Under the pieces are notes generated by a model that worked only from the letters and a program-made list of their open reading frames with translations, was not told the DNA's origin and did not search any database. The position numbers were made by a program, and so were the translations under genes. DNA of 64,000 nt, taken from the NCBI GenBank assembly GCA_902522525.1, contig CABYVU010000002.1:1-64000 (forward strand), read 5' to 3'. Positions within the stretch are counted from its first letter, which is position 1, and every line of letters begins with the position of its first letter. The stretch is from an uncultured Pelagibacteraceae bacterium (GTDB taxonomy: Bacteria > Pseudomonadota > Alphaproteobacteria > Pelagibacterales > Pelagibacteraceae). This document shows, in pieces, positions 1 through 8,492 of this stretch.

Positions 1-363
1 AATTTTAAAAAATTTAAGATTACTGATAATAATTATTTACTAAATTATGATTGGCCAGGAAACGTAAGAGAATTAAGAAATTTGATAGAAAGAATTGCTA
101 TATTGTCTCCCGGTGATGATAATGAGAGATTAATGAATATAATCAAAGAATCTTTATCTAAATCAATCGAAAATGACTTTTCAGTAACAGAAACTCTTAC
201 AGTTCCATTAAAAGAAGCTAGAGAAAGTTTTGAAAAACAATATTTAGTTTCCCAATTAAAAAAATTCAGTGGAAACATTTCAAAAACAGCAAAATTTATA
301 GGCATGGAAAGATCTGCCTTACATAGAAAATTGAAACTACTAGGAGTGAAAGATTTAAACTAA
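1..363 (+). CDS. ntrX: NtrX-like sigma-54 response regulator, C-terminal part
   Basis: The reading frame is open from base 1, so only the last 120 residues are present. They hold the end of the AAA+ sigma-54 activator domain (motif WPGNVRELRN near residues 18-27) and a Fis-type helix-turn-helix (KTAKFIGMERSALHRKLK near residues 97-114). The ERSALHRKLK form of the helix is typical of NtrX, the partner of the sensor NtrY. The stop codon overlaps the trkA start codon by one base. In alphaproteobacteria ntrX is commonly followed by trkA, which supports NtrX over NtrC. The receiver domain lies outside the window. Confidence 0.85.
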   Translation, partial: NFKKFKITDNNYLLNYDWPGNVRELRNLIERIAILSPGDDNERLMNIIKESLSKSIENDFSVTETLTVPLKEARESFEKQYLVSQLKKFSGNISKTAKFIGMERSALHRKLKLLGVKDLN

Positions 364-1736
364 TGAATATTATTATATGTGGGGCTGGTAGAGTAGGCTC
401 GACTATTGCTAAAATGTTAATTGAGCAAAATCACTCAATAACAATGATTGATCAATCTAGTGATGATATTCAAAAAATTAATGAGACTTTAGATGTAAAA
501 GCAATAGTTGGCAAAGCAACTTCGCCAGCAATATTGGAAAAAGCAAATACAAAAGATGCAGACATGATCATAGCTGTAACTAGAAATGATGAAATAAATA
601 TGTTGATATGCCAAATAGCTTTTTCTTTATTTAAGGTTCCGAAAAAAATTGCAAGAATAAGATTTCAAGAATACCTAGATCCCAAATACTCTGGTTTGTT
701 TAGTAAAGAAAACTTACCAATAGACAATATAATTTCTCCAGAAGTTGAAATTGCTAAATCTATTCAAAGAAAATTAGAAGCACCTGGTGCTTTAGACAAT
801 GTTCCTTTTGCAGAAAATAAAATTAGATTGTTAGAAATTTTAATAGATGAGAAATGTTCAATACATGGAATTAACTTAAATGAGCTTACTAAAAAATTTC
901 CAAAATTAAATGCTTATATACTTGGTGTTATTAGAGATGATAAATTTGTTGTAATGAAAAAGACAGATCAACTCCAACTTAAAGATAAAGCATATGTGGT
1001 TGTAAATAGCAGTCAAATGCAAGAAACATTATCTGTCTTTGGACATAATGAAAAAATTTCAAATAAAATACTAATTATAGGTGGTGGAAATATTGGTTTT
1101 AATCTTGCTAAAAATATTGAGCAATCATTTGAATCGGCAAGAGTAAAGATAATTGAAAAAGATAAAAGCAGAGCTGAATATATTGCAAATGAATTAAATG
1201 ATACAATAGTAATTAATGGAAACGGTTTGGATGAAGAAGTTTTAAATGAAGCTAATATTGATGAAGTTGAAACTGTATTAGCACTTACAAATGATGATGA
1301 GGATAATTTAATGGTAAGTGTTATAGTTGAAAAATTTTCAAAGGATAAGAGAACGATGGCACTTACAAATAAGCCAAATTATTCGTTACTTCAATCCTCG
1401 CTTAAAATAGATGATTTAATTGATCCAAGAATGAGTACTGTCTCTAGTATTTTAAAACACGTTCACAAAGGAACTATTGAAAATGCATATACAATTTTGA
1501 ATGGAGAATATGAAGTTATAGAAGCTGATATCATAGAATCATCAGAACTAATAAACAGGCAATTGAAAGATTCTAATTTACCAGAAGAAATAAGAATAGG
1601 CGCAATATTGAGAGATGGTGAAGTAATTATACCAAGTTCTAGTTATATATTTCAAAAAGATGATACAGTTTTGCTTCTATCTAAGAGAGACCAACTTCCT
1701 ATAGTAGAAAATATGTTTAGAATTAGTTCAATCTAA
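363..1736 (+). CDS. trkA: Trk potassium uptake protein TrkA
   Basis: A 457-residue cytoplasmic NAD-binding regulator of the Trk potassium channel. Two tandem TrkA-N/TrkA-C units are visible: a Rossmann motif GAGRVGSTIA at residues 7-16, and a second one, IGGGNIGFNLA, near residue 239. Each is followed by an RCK_C-type segment; the second ends near residue 455. The length matches full TrkA. It overlaps the ntrX stop by one base and is followed 7 bp later by trkH, so the three are probably co-transcribed. Confidence 0.95.
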   Translation: MNIIICGAGRVGSTIAKMLIEQNHSITMIDQSSDDIQKINETLDVKAIVGKATSPAILEKANTKDADMIIAVTRNDEINMLICQIAFSLFKVPKKIARIRFQEYLDPKYSGLFSKENLPIDNIISPEVEIAKSIQRKLEAPGALDNVPFAENKIRLLEILIDEKCSIHGINLNELTKKFPKLNAYILGVIRDDKFVVMKKTDQLQLKDKAYVVVNSSQMQETLSVFGHNEKISNKILIIGGGNIGFNLAKNIEQSFESARVKIIEKDKSRAEYIANELNDTIVINGNGLDEEVLNEANIDEVETVLALTNDDEDNLMVSVIVEKFSKDKRTMALTNKPNYSLLQSSLKIDDLIDPRMSTVSSILKHVHKGTIENAYTILNGEYEVIEADIIESSELINRQLKDSNLPEEIRIGAILRDGEVIIPSSSYIFQKDDTVLLLSKRDQLPIVENMFRISSI

Positions 1737-1743
1737 TTTTAAT

Positions 1744-3153
1744 ATGAACAAATTTAGCTCTTTTTATATAAGTTCTTTTTTATTTTTAATAAGCATTCTT
1801 TCTTTTTTTAACATTATCTATTCAAATTATTTTGATATTTTTTTCAATATTGAAAATTATGTTTATACATTGCTAATAAGTTTTTTTTTAGGTGTATTAA
1901 TATTATTTTTTAATAGGACTAATATAAGAAAAATTACTCTTTATGAAAAAATATTTACTGTTTTATTTGGTTATTTGTTATTTCCATTAATTATATCCAT
2001 ACCTTATTATTTTGGTATTCAAAATATATCTTTATTAAATTCTTATTTCGAAGCGATCTCAGGTTTTACCTCTACAGGATTTACTATTTTTGAAAACATA
2101 AAACAATTAGATGAAAGCTTAATTATATGGAGATCCACTTCTCAATGGATTGGTGGTATTTATTTTCTATTTTCAATTTTGCTTTTGATTGACATATTTG
2201 ATAAAAATCTCAAGCAATCATTTACAGAATATTTATCTTTCAATTACAATGAAATATTTAAACAATCACTTAAAATTATAATAATTTATTCCTTATTAAC
2301 TTTGTTTATATTTATTTTATTTAAGATAATTAATTTAAGAACTTTTGATGCATTTAATTTGTCATTATCTGTAATATCATCTGGTGGTTTTCTACCTGTT
2401 AATAGAATAGACAACTTATTCGCAAATGATGTAAGCAAAATTATCTTATCTTTTAGCATGATGCTTTCATTTTTTAGCTTGTTTTTAATATACAATCTTA
2501 TTTTTTTTAATAAAAAAAAACTAAATTTTTTAAGTGAAGATTTTAACCTTTTAATTTATTTATTGATCATAATTTCTTTTTCGTTTGTTTTTTTAAATCC
2601 AGGTAATAATTTCCCTATAATTCTAGTTGCTATATCAAGTAGTATTTCAAATATTGGTATTTCATTTAATGAAACACCAAATAATTTAATATTTATTTTT
2701 TTTATTATGGTTGTTATTGGAGGTTCTTTTTTTTCAACTAGTTCAGGTATTAGGGTAATAAAAATCTTAAGTTTATTAAAATTTTCTTTAAATAACCTAT
2801 TATCACATACTAAACCTAATCAAATTTATTCAAATAAAGTTACATTAATTAATGAGAGTACTGAAAAGTCAGATATCAATAAATACTTTTTTTCGATAAT
2901 TATTTTTATTATCTCACTTTCTTTGTTAACTTTGATACTAACACTCTCAGATATTCAATTTGAAAATTCATTTAAGCTTTCTATCTTGACAATTATGAAT
3001 ACTGTTAATTCAAGTATGTTTGAACTTGCTAATTTCGATTTTTATAATCTTTCTTTTTTTGCTAAGATTTATTTAATAATTTTTATGATAATAGGTAGAG
3101 TAGAGCTATTAACAATATTAATTTTAATTAAAAAATTTCTTTTCAAAAGCTAA
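1744..3153 (+). CDS. trkH: Trk potassium transporter membrane subunit TrkH
   Basis: A 469-residue, very hydrophobic inner-membrane protein, the K+-translocating subunit that works with TrkA. The P-loop selectivity-filter segments keep glycine motifs: SGFTSTGFT near residue 106, SSGGF near residue 212, and a GGSFFSTSSG-like segment near residue 327. Eight or more membrane spans are evident. The sequence is divergent and rich in Phe, Ile and Asn. It directly follows trkA and ends 25 bp before tRNA-Arg. A Ktr-type KtrB is the alternative, but the trkA pairing favours TrkH. Confidence 0.9.
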   Translation: MNKFSSFYISSFLFLISILSFFNIIYSNYFDIFFNIENYVYTLLISFFLGVLILFFNRTNIRKITLYEKIFTVLFGYLLFPLIISIPYYFGIQNISLLNSYFEAISGFTSTGFTIFENIKQLDESLIIWRSTSQWIGGIYFLFSILLLIDIFDKNLKQSFTEYLSFNYNEIFKQSLKIIIIYSLLTLFIFILFKIINLRTFDAFNLSLSVISSGGFLPVNRIDNLFANDVSKIILSFSMMLSFFSLFLIYNLIFFNKKKLNFLSEDFNLLIYLLIIISFSFVFLNPGNNFPIILVAISSSISNIGISFNETPNNLIFIFFIMVVIGGSFFSTSSGIRVIKILSLLKFSLNNLLSHTKPNQIYSNKVTLINESTEKSDINKYFFSIIIFIISLSLLTLILTLSDIQFENSFKLSILTIMNTVNSSMFELANFDFYNLSFFAKIYLIIFMIIGRVELLTILILIKKFLFKS

Positions 3154-3178
3154 ATTAATATTATAAGGTCTTCTATCT

Positions 3179-3255
3179 GCGCCCTTAGCTCAGCTGGATA
3201 GAGCATCGGTTTTCTAAACCGAGGGTCGGAGGTTCGAATCCTCCAGGGCGCGCCA
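3179..3255 (+). tRNA. tRNA-Arg(TCT)
   Basis: A 77-nt cloverleaf. The acceptor stem GCGCCCT pairs with AGGGCGC, followed by discriminator G and an encoded CCA. The D arm (AGCTCAGCTGGATAGAGC) and T arm (GGAGGTTCGAATCCTCC) are standard. The anticodon stem TCGGT/ACCGA encloses loop TTTCTAA, giving anticodon TCT, which reads AGA, the dominant arginine codon in this window. Confidence 0.97.
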
Positions 3256-3324
3256 TGTTAATTAATCAGTATTGTTGAGGCTATTTTACCATTGATGGTT
3301 GTATAACTTTCTGCTTTACTCCAG

Positions 3325-3362
3325 TATTCAAAAATTACTTTTTGAATAATTTGTTAACAAAT
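3325..3362 (+). promoter_or_regulatory. Hairpin and palindrome in the aapJ leader
   Basis: Two symmetric elements sit just upstream of aapJ. A perfect 10-bp inverted repeat (TATTCAAAAA, 4-nt loop, TTTTTGAATA; 3325-3348) is followed directly by a 14-bp perfect palindrome, ATTTGTTAACAAAT (3349-3362), ending 22 bp before the start codon. They could be an RNA hairpin and an operator for regulation of amino-acid transport. No known regulator motif was recognised. Confidence 0.35.
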
Positions 3363-3384
3363 AAATAATTAAAAGAGGAAAATA

Positions 3385-4425
3385 ATGTTTAAAATAATAA
3401 AACAATTGACTTCTGTAGTTGCTATGTTTGCTGTGTTATTTGCTTTTTCAACAGAAACAATGGCTGCTAAGAAATCAAAAACTCTTGAGAACACTAAAAA
3501 AAGAGGATTTGTAAGATGTGGTGTTTCTCAGGGTCTTCCTGGGTTTTCAAACGCAGATGAGTCTGGAAATTGGACAGGTATAGATGTTGATGTATGTAGA
3601 GCTGTTGCAGCTGCTACATTAGGAGATGCAACTAAAGTCAAATTCACTCCTTTAAGTGCAAAAGAAAGATTTACTGCACTTACTTCAGGTGAAATTGACA
3701 TCTTATCAAGAAACACAACTTGGACACTGTCAAGAGACGCTGACATTGGTTTAACATTTGTTGGTGTAAACTTTTATGATGGACAAGGTTTCATGGTTAG
3801 AAAAGGTTCAGGAATTGCATCTACAAGTGAATTTAAAAATGGAACTTCAGTTTGTACAAATTTAGGAACTACAACTGAGCTTAATATGAGAGACTTCTTT
3901 GACTCAAGAGGAATTTCTTATGAGCCTGTAGTTTTTGAAAAAGCAGACGAAGTCGTAGCTGCTTACGATGCAGGTAGATGTGATACTTACACAACAGATA
4001 AATCAGGTCTTGCTGCACAAAGAACTAAATTATCAGCTCCAGACGATCACGTAGTTTTACCAGAAACTATTTCAAAAGAGCCACTAGGACCAGTTGTACG
4101 TCAAGGTGATTCTGTATGGGAAGATATAGTTAGATGGTCACTAAATACTATGATCGAAGCAGAAGAGTATGGTGTTAACTCATCAAATGCTGACATGATG
4201 AAAACTTCAAACAATCCAGCAATCAAAAGATTGGTTGGTGCAGAAGGTGAATTAGGAGCAGCTTTTGGTTTAGATAATGACTGGAATTTAAGAATTATCA
4301 AACAAGTTGGTAATTATGGTGAAAGCTACAAGAGAAACATAGCTGACACTGGAATTCTACCTGATAGAGGTCCAAATGAATTATGGACTAAAGGTGGAAT
4401 TTTATACGTACCACCAGCAAGATAA
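3385..4425 (+). CDS. aapJ: General L-amino-acid ABC transporter, substrate-binding protein
   Basis: A 346-residue periplasmic binding protein with a Sec signal peptide (hydrophobic stretch at residues 8-27, cleavage near TMAAKK). The family-3 solute-binding signature is seen around residues 60-75 (GIDVDVCRAVAAATLG). It binds polar amino acids for the AapQMP permease/ATPase encoded downstream; AapJ and BztA are the closest named families. The ribosome-binding site AGAGGA is well placed. A terminator-like hairpin separates it from aapQ, which would allow more binding protein than permease. Codon use is slightly richer in GC than its neighbours, as expected for a highly expressed gene. Confidence 0.93.
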   Translation: MFKIIKQLTSVVAMFAVLFAFSTETMAAKKSKTLENTKKRGFVRCGVSQGLPGFSNADESGNWTGIDVDVCRAVAAATLGDATKVKFTPLSAKERFTALTSGEIDILSRNTTWTLSRDADIGLTFVGVNFYDGQGFMVRKGSGIASTSEFKNGTSVCTNLGTTTELNMRDFFDSRGISYEPVVFEKADEVVAAYDAGRCDTYTTDKSGLAAQRTKLSAPDDHVVLPETISKEPLGPVVRQGDSVWEDIVRWSLNTMIEAEEYGVNSSNADMMKTSNNPAIKRLVGAEGELGAAFGLDNDWNLRIIKQVGNYGESYKRNIADTGILPDRGPNELWTKGGILYVPPAR

Positions 4426-4443
4426 TTTTAATCTAAATTACTT

Positions 4444-4476
4444 AAAAAGGGCTAGAAATATCTAGCCCTTTTTTTT
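4444..4476 (+). terminator. Intercistronic terminator/attenuator aapJ-aapQ
   Basis: A perfect 10-bp stem (AAGGGCTAGA at 4447-4456 with TCTAGCCCTT at 4461-4470), loop AATA, then a run of T residues and an A-rich 5' flank. It lies 19 bp after the aapJ stop and 13 bp before aapQ. It probably terminates part of the transcription so that the binding protein exceeds the permease. Confidence 0.85.
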
Positions 4477-4488
4477 ATATAGACACTA

Positions 4489-5640
4489 ATGAACAACATT
4501 ATAAAAAAATTTTTACCTCAGATTTTAGCCATACTTTTTGTTGTTCTTATTTTTGGATTTTTAACAATCAATGCCCAAACCAACATGGATAATAGAGGTA
4601 TTGATTTTGGTTTTGGGTTTTTATCACAAGAGTCTTCATTTGATGTTCAGTTTTCTTTAATTGAATATAGTGGTTCAGACTCATATGCTAGAGCCTTTCT
4701 AGTTGGACTTTTAAACACTTTACTAGTGTCATTTATAAGTATAATTTTTTGTACAATACTTGGAGTGATAATTGGTGTAGCAAGATTATCGTCAAATTAT
4801 CTCATAAAAAACTCTGCAGCATGGTATGTAGAATTTTTTAGAAATATTCCATTATTATTGCAAATATTCTTTTGGTATTATGCGGCTTTGAGAGCATTGC
4901 CTTTACCAGAAAAAGCTAATGCATGGTTTGGAGTGACCTATATGACTGTAAAAGGTTATTACATACCAGCAATGGTATGGGAAAATTTGAATGTATTTTT
5001 ATATTGTGGTCTAGCAGCAATAATTTCAATTATAGTATTAAGAAATTATGCAAATAATTTAAGGGATACACAAGGTAAACAAATTCCAGTACTTTTGTAT
5101 TCAATAGCATTATTAATTATTTTACCGCTTTTATCTTTTTTATTTGGTGGAGTGAGTTTAGAATTTGAACTGCCTCAGCTTAAAAAACTGTCAAAAATCT
5201 CTTATATTTATGAAGGTGGGATAAGTTTACCTCCTGAATTAATAGCATTAGTTTTAGCACTATCACTGTATACTTCCACGTTTGTTGCAGAGTGTGTAAG
5301 AGCTGGTATTGAAGGTGTGAGCAAAGGTCAGAAAGAGGCTGCAGCCTCTGTAGGATTAACGCCTAATCAAGTACTAAAATTAGTTATCATGCCTCAAGCT
5401 TTAAGAATTATTATTCCACCCACAACAAATCAGTATTTAAATTTAACAAAAAATTCGTCTTTAGCAGCAGCTATTGCATACCCTGATTTAGTTCTTGTAT
5501 TTGCAGGTACTGCATTGATGCAAACAGGTAAAGCCATAGAAATTGTCTCAATAACAATGCTAACCTACTTAACTATTAGCCTTACTATTGCAGCAATAAT
5601 GAACTGGTATAACAAAAAAATTGAAATTAAAGAAAAGTAA
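4489..5640 (+). CDS. aapQ: General L-amino-acid ABC transporter permease AapQ
   Basis: A 383-residue inner-membrane permease of the HisM/GltK type. Membrane spans are distributed along the length. A central FFRNIPLLLQIFFWYY segment (near residues 116-131) and the EAA loop near residues 280-300 (EAAASVGLT...VIMPQALRIIIPP) are typical of polar amino-acid permeases. The insertion between the first spans makes it longer than minimal permeases, as usual for AapQ/BztB. It overlaps the aapM start by one base. Confidence 0.93.
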   Translation: MNNIIKKFLPQILAILFVVLIFGFLTINAQTNMDNRGIDFGFGFLSQESSFDVQFSLIEYSGSDSYARAFLVGLLNTLLVSFISIIFCTILGVIIGVARLSSNYLIKNSAAWYVEFFRNIPLLLQIFFWYYAALRALPLPEKANAWFGVTYMTVKGYYIPAMVWENLNVFLYCGLAAIISIIVLRNYANNLRDTQGKQIPVLLYSIALLIILPLLSFLFGGVSLEFELPQLKKLSKISYIYEGGISLPPELIALVLALSLYTSTFVAECVRAGIEGVSKGQKEAAASVGLTPNQVLKLVIMPQALRIIIPPTTNQYLNLTKNSSLAAAIAYPDLVLVFAGTALMQTGKAIEIVSITMLTYLTISLTIAAIMNWYNKKIEIKEK

Positions 5641-6911
5641 TGCAAACAATAAATTTTTTAAAACCTAACAGAGATAATATAAAAAATTATTCTATAATTG
5701 GTTCTTTTTTAGTTTTAATAAGTTTAATTGATGTAATTTCAAATGCTTTTCTTAAAACAAATTTAACATCTTTTTTACCTGGTTCTTTGAGTTCGCTGTT
5801 CCCTTTAATCTTAGGTCTGATTGGATTGAATATGATGAGGATTGATTATTCTGGAAATAAAACTTTAGATAAATTAAATAAAAATATAAATACAAACAAC
5901 TTTAATGCTGTATTAACCTTATTAATACTTTTTTCAATCATTAAAGCTCTTCCCCCATCCTTAAATTGGATGATTTTAGACGCAAATATATCAGGCGACA
6001 CAAAAGATGCTTGTACAGGAACAGGAGCTTGCTGGACGTATATTAAAGTCTGGTTTAGAAGATTTATGTATGGAATGTATCCAAATGAATTTCATTGGAG
6101 AATTAATACTGCGTTCATTTTAGTTATCGCACTTGGATTTGTGGGTTACTTTATGAAAGAAAATCTAAAAAAATATTTAGCATTATATTATGTAATTATT
6201 TATCCTGTAATAGCTTATCTAGTTATTTACTATTTAATCTCAGGTGGATCGTTCGGTCTCCAATGGGTGGAGACAGGTGCATGGGGAGGATTGTCTCTTA
6301 CTTTTATAGTTTCTTTTTTCTGTCTAATATTCTGTTTTCCTTTAGGAATGATATTTGCATTGGGAAGAAGATCCAATCTTCCAGCTATAAAATATATATC
6401 TATTTGCTACATTGAGTTTTGGAGAGGAGTTCCTTTAATTACTGTTTTATTCATGTCTTCTGTAATGTTTCCCATGTTCTTACCTGAAGATTTTTTTATG
6501 GATAAATTAGTAAGAGTAATTATAGCAATTACATTATTTGAAGCTGCTTACTGTGCAGAGGTTATTAGAGGAGGTTTACAATCATTGCCTAGAGGTCAAT
6601 ACGATGCAGCAAAATCTTTAGGAATGGGTTACTGGAAAATGCATATTTTTGTAATTTTACCACAAGCTCTAAAATTAGTTATACCTGGAATAGCAAATAC
6701 TTTTTTAGCACTAGTTAAAGATACACCTTTAATATTTGTAGTCGGATTAGCTGAATTAGCAGGGATGCTTGCTTTAGCAAAAACAAATCCAAAATGGTTA
6801 GGTTTTGCCATGGAAGGATATATTTTTGCATCGATAATATTCTGGATTATATGCTATGCAATGAGTAAATATAGTTATAACTTAGAAGCTAAATATAAAA
6901 CTGAAAGATAA
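5640..6911 (+). CDS. aapM: General L-amino-acid ABC transporter permease AapM
   Basis: A 423-residue partner permease of AapQ. The C-terminal half carries the permease core, with YIEFWRGVPLITVLF near residue 259 and an EAA loop (AAKSLGMGYWKMHIFVILPQALK) near residue 323. The N-terminal extension with extra membrane spans is normal for AapM/BztC. The start codon overlaps the aapQ stop, and aapP follows after 3 bp. Confidence 0.93.
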   Translation: MQTINFLKPNRDNIKNYSIIGSFLVLISLIDVISNAFLKTNLTSFLPGSLSSLFPLILGLIGLNMMRIDYSGNKTLDKLNKNINTNNFNAVLTLLILFSIIKALPPSLNWMILDANISGDTKDACTGTGACWTYIKVWFRRFMYGMYPNEFHWRINTAFILVIALGFVGYFMKENLKKYLALYYVIIYPVIAYLVIYYLISGGSFGLQWVETGAWGGLSLTFIVSFFCLIFCFPLGMIFALGRRSNLPAIKYISICYIEFWRGVPLITVLFMSSVMFPMFLPEDFFMDKLVRVIIAITLFEAAYCAEVIRGGLQSLPRGQYDAAKSLGMGYWKMHIFVILPQALKLVIPGIANTFLALVKDTPLIFVVGLAELAGMLALAKTNPKWLGFAMEGYIFASIIFWIICYAMSKYSYNLEAKYKTER

Positions 6912-6914
6912 TAT

Positions 6915-7649
6915 ATGTCAGATCCAATTATAAAAATTCAAAATATGAATAAATGGTTTGGTGATTTTCAAGTTTTAAAAAATATTAATTTAGAAGTTGA
7001 AGCAAATAAGAAAATTGTAGTATGTGGTCCATCAGGTTCAGGCAAATCAACACTAATTAGATGCATTAATAGATTAGAAGAGCACCAAGAGGGTGACATA
7101 ATTGTTGATGGAAATGAACTATCAGAAAAAACCAAAGATATTGAAAAAATTAGAGCAGAAGTTGGTATGGTTTTTCAACAATTTAATTTATTCCCGCATC
7201 TTTCAATTTTAGATAATTGTACACTCGCACCTATTTGGGTGAAAAAAATGCCAAAAAAAGAGGCTCAAGAGCTAGCATTAGATCAACTAAAAAAAGTTCA
7301 AATAGATGACCAAGCTAATAAATTTCCTGGTCAACTTTCAGGTGGTCAACAACAGCGTTGTGCGATTGCAAGAGCATTATGTATGCAGCCAAAAATAATG
7401 TTGTTTGATGAACCTACTTCTGCTTTAGATCCAGAAATGATTAAGGAAGTACTAGATGCAATGGTAAGTCTTGCAAAAGGTGGAATGACAATGATTGTTG
7501 TTACACATGAGATGGGTTTTGCCAAAGAAGTAGCTGATGAGGTTATTTTTATGGATGAGGGCATGATTATTGAGAAGGCTGATACGAAAGAATTTTTTGC
7601 CAACCCAAAGAGCGATAGAACAAAGCTTTTTTTAAGCCAAATTCTTTAA
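6915..7649 (+). CDS. aapP: General L-amino-acid ABC transporter ATPase AapP
   Basis: A 244-residue cytoplasmic ABC ATPase. Walker [10 protein letters not shown] is at residues 38-46, the Q-loop at QQFNLFPHL, the signature LSGGQQQR near residues 142-149, Walker [14 protein letters not shown] near residues 162-174, and the switch histidine in VTHEMGF. It is the last gene of the aapJQMP operon and is followed by 145 bp of AT-rich spacer. Confidence 0.95.
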   Translation: MSDPIIKIQNMNKWFGDFQVLKNINLEVEANKKIVVCGPSGSGKSTLIRCINRLEEHQEGDIIVDGNELSEKTKDIEKIRAEVGMVFQQFNLFPHLSILDNCTLAPIWVKKMPKKEAQELALDQLKKVQIDDQANKFPGQLSGGQQQRCAIARALCMQPKIMLFDEPTSALDPEMIKEVLDAMVSLAKGGMTMIVVTHEMGFAKEVADEVIFMDEGMIIEKADTKEFFANPKSDRTKLFLSQIL

Positions 7650-7794
7650 AATAATTCTAAACATTAGCTAAAAAGTTACTTGACAGGTTTAAAATTAATT
7701 AAAAAAACCATTTTTTTTAAAAATTATTTTACTTGCATAAAGTTTTCTATTTAGATTAACTCTCAATAATATTTTATTTAACCAGGGGTCTTAA

Positions 7795-8166
7795 ATGGAA
7801 GAAAATTTTAACAAACATCTTGGCAATAAGCTTAAGCTAAGACGATTAGCATTAGGTTTAACTCAAACTAAAGTAGCAAAAGCCATAAACGTAACTTTTC
7901 AACAAATTCAAAAGTATGAAAAAGGAACTAATGGAGTAAGTTCAATAAGATTATTGCAACTTTCAAATTATTTAAAAGTTCCAATTAACTATTTCTTTGA
8001 AGATTTTTCAGAATATTTAGTAAATCTTGATAAATCAAAAGAGGGACATATGAATGTAAACTATAATTTCTTAGTTAAAGTTTATTCAGAGTTAACTCAG
8101 GATCAAAAAACAAAATTTGAGAAAAACTTACAAATTTCTCAAATAAATATTTCTAAGGTTGTATAA
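7795..8166 (+). CDS. Cro/CI-type transcriptional regulator
   Basis: A 123-residue DNA-binding protein. An XRE helix-turn-helix occupies residues 8-65 (LGNKLKLRRLALGLTQTKVA then FQQIQKYEKGTNGVS). This FQQIQKYEKG form is widespread in alphaproteobacteria, where family members control diverse targets; the target here is unknown. A 145-bp AT-rich spacer separates it from aapP, so it is probably its own transcript. tRNA genes on the opposite strand follow directly. Confidence 0.85.
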   Translation: MEENFNKHLGNKLKLRRLALGLTQTKVAKAINVTFQQIQKYEKGTNGVSSIRLLQLSNYLKVPINYFFEDFSEYLVNLDKSKEGHMNVNYNFLVKVYSELTQDQKTKFEKNLQISQINISKVV

Positions 8167-8172
8167 TTAATT

Positions 8173-8248
8173 TGGCTCCTCGGGCAGGACTCGAACCTGC
8201 GACCAATTGATTAACAGTCAACTGCTCTACCAACTGAGCTACCGAGGA
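8173..8248 (-). tRNA. tRNA-Asn(GTT)
   Basis: Read on the minus strand: acceptor stem TCCTCGG paired with CCGAGGA, discriminator G and encoded CCA, D arm TAGCTCAGTTGGTAGAGC, T arm with GGTTCGAGTCC. The anticodon loop is CTGTTAA, giving anticodon GTT. It lies 7 bp after the Cro/CI-type gene and is convergent with it. Confidence 0.97.
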
Positions 8249-8298
8249 ATATTTTTCTCACAACTTACTTTTTTTAAAACTTATCTCAATACTTTTTT

Positions 8299-8372
8299 TG
8301 GAGGCAACGCCCGGAATCGAACCGGGATACAAGGATTTGCAATCCTCTGCGTAACCATTCCGCCACGTTGCC
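8299..8372 (-). tRNA. tRNA-Cys(GCA)
   Basis: Read on the minus strand: acceptor stem GGCAACG paired with CGTTGCC, discriminator T and encoded CCA, T arm CCCGGTTCGATTCCGGG. The anticodon loop TTGCAAA gives anticodon GCA. It lies 50 bp upstream of tRNA-Asn on the same strand, so the two may share a transcript. Confidence 0.97.
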
Positions 8373-8492
8373 ATCAAATACAAAAATATTTGTTAATCGA
8401 TCTTTGTATAATTCATTTTGATCATTAGTCTATAAATTTAGCAATGATTTTCATTATTGTTTATTAATTTGATTAATTTATAAAACAAATCA

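Noticed and set aside
8207..8428. Open frame of 73 codons across the tRNA-Asn/tRNA-Cys region
   Set aside because: It translates the antisense of two well-formed tRNA genes, has no ribosome-binding site and no family resemblance.
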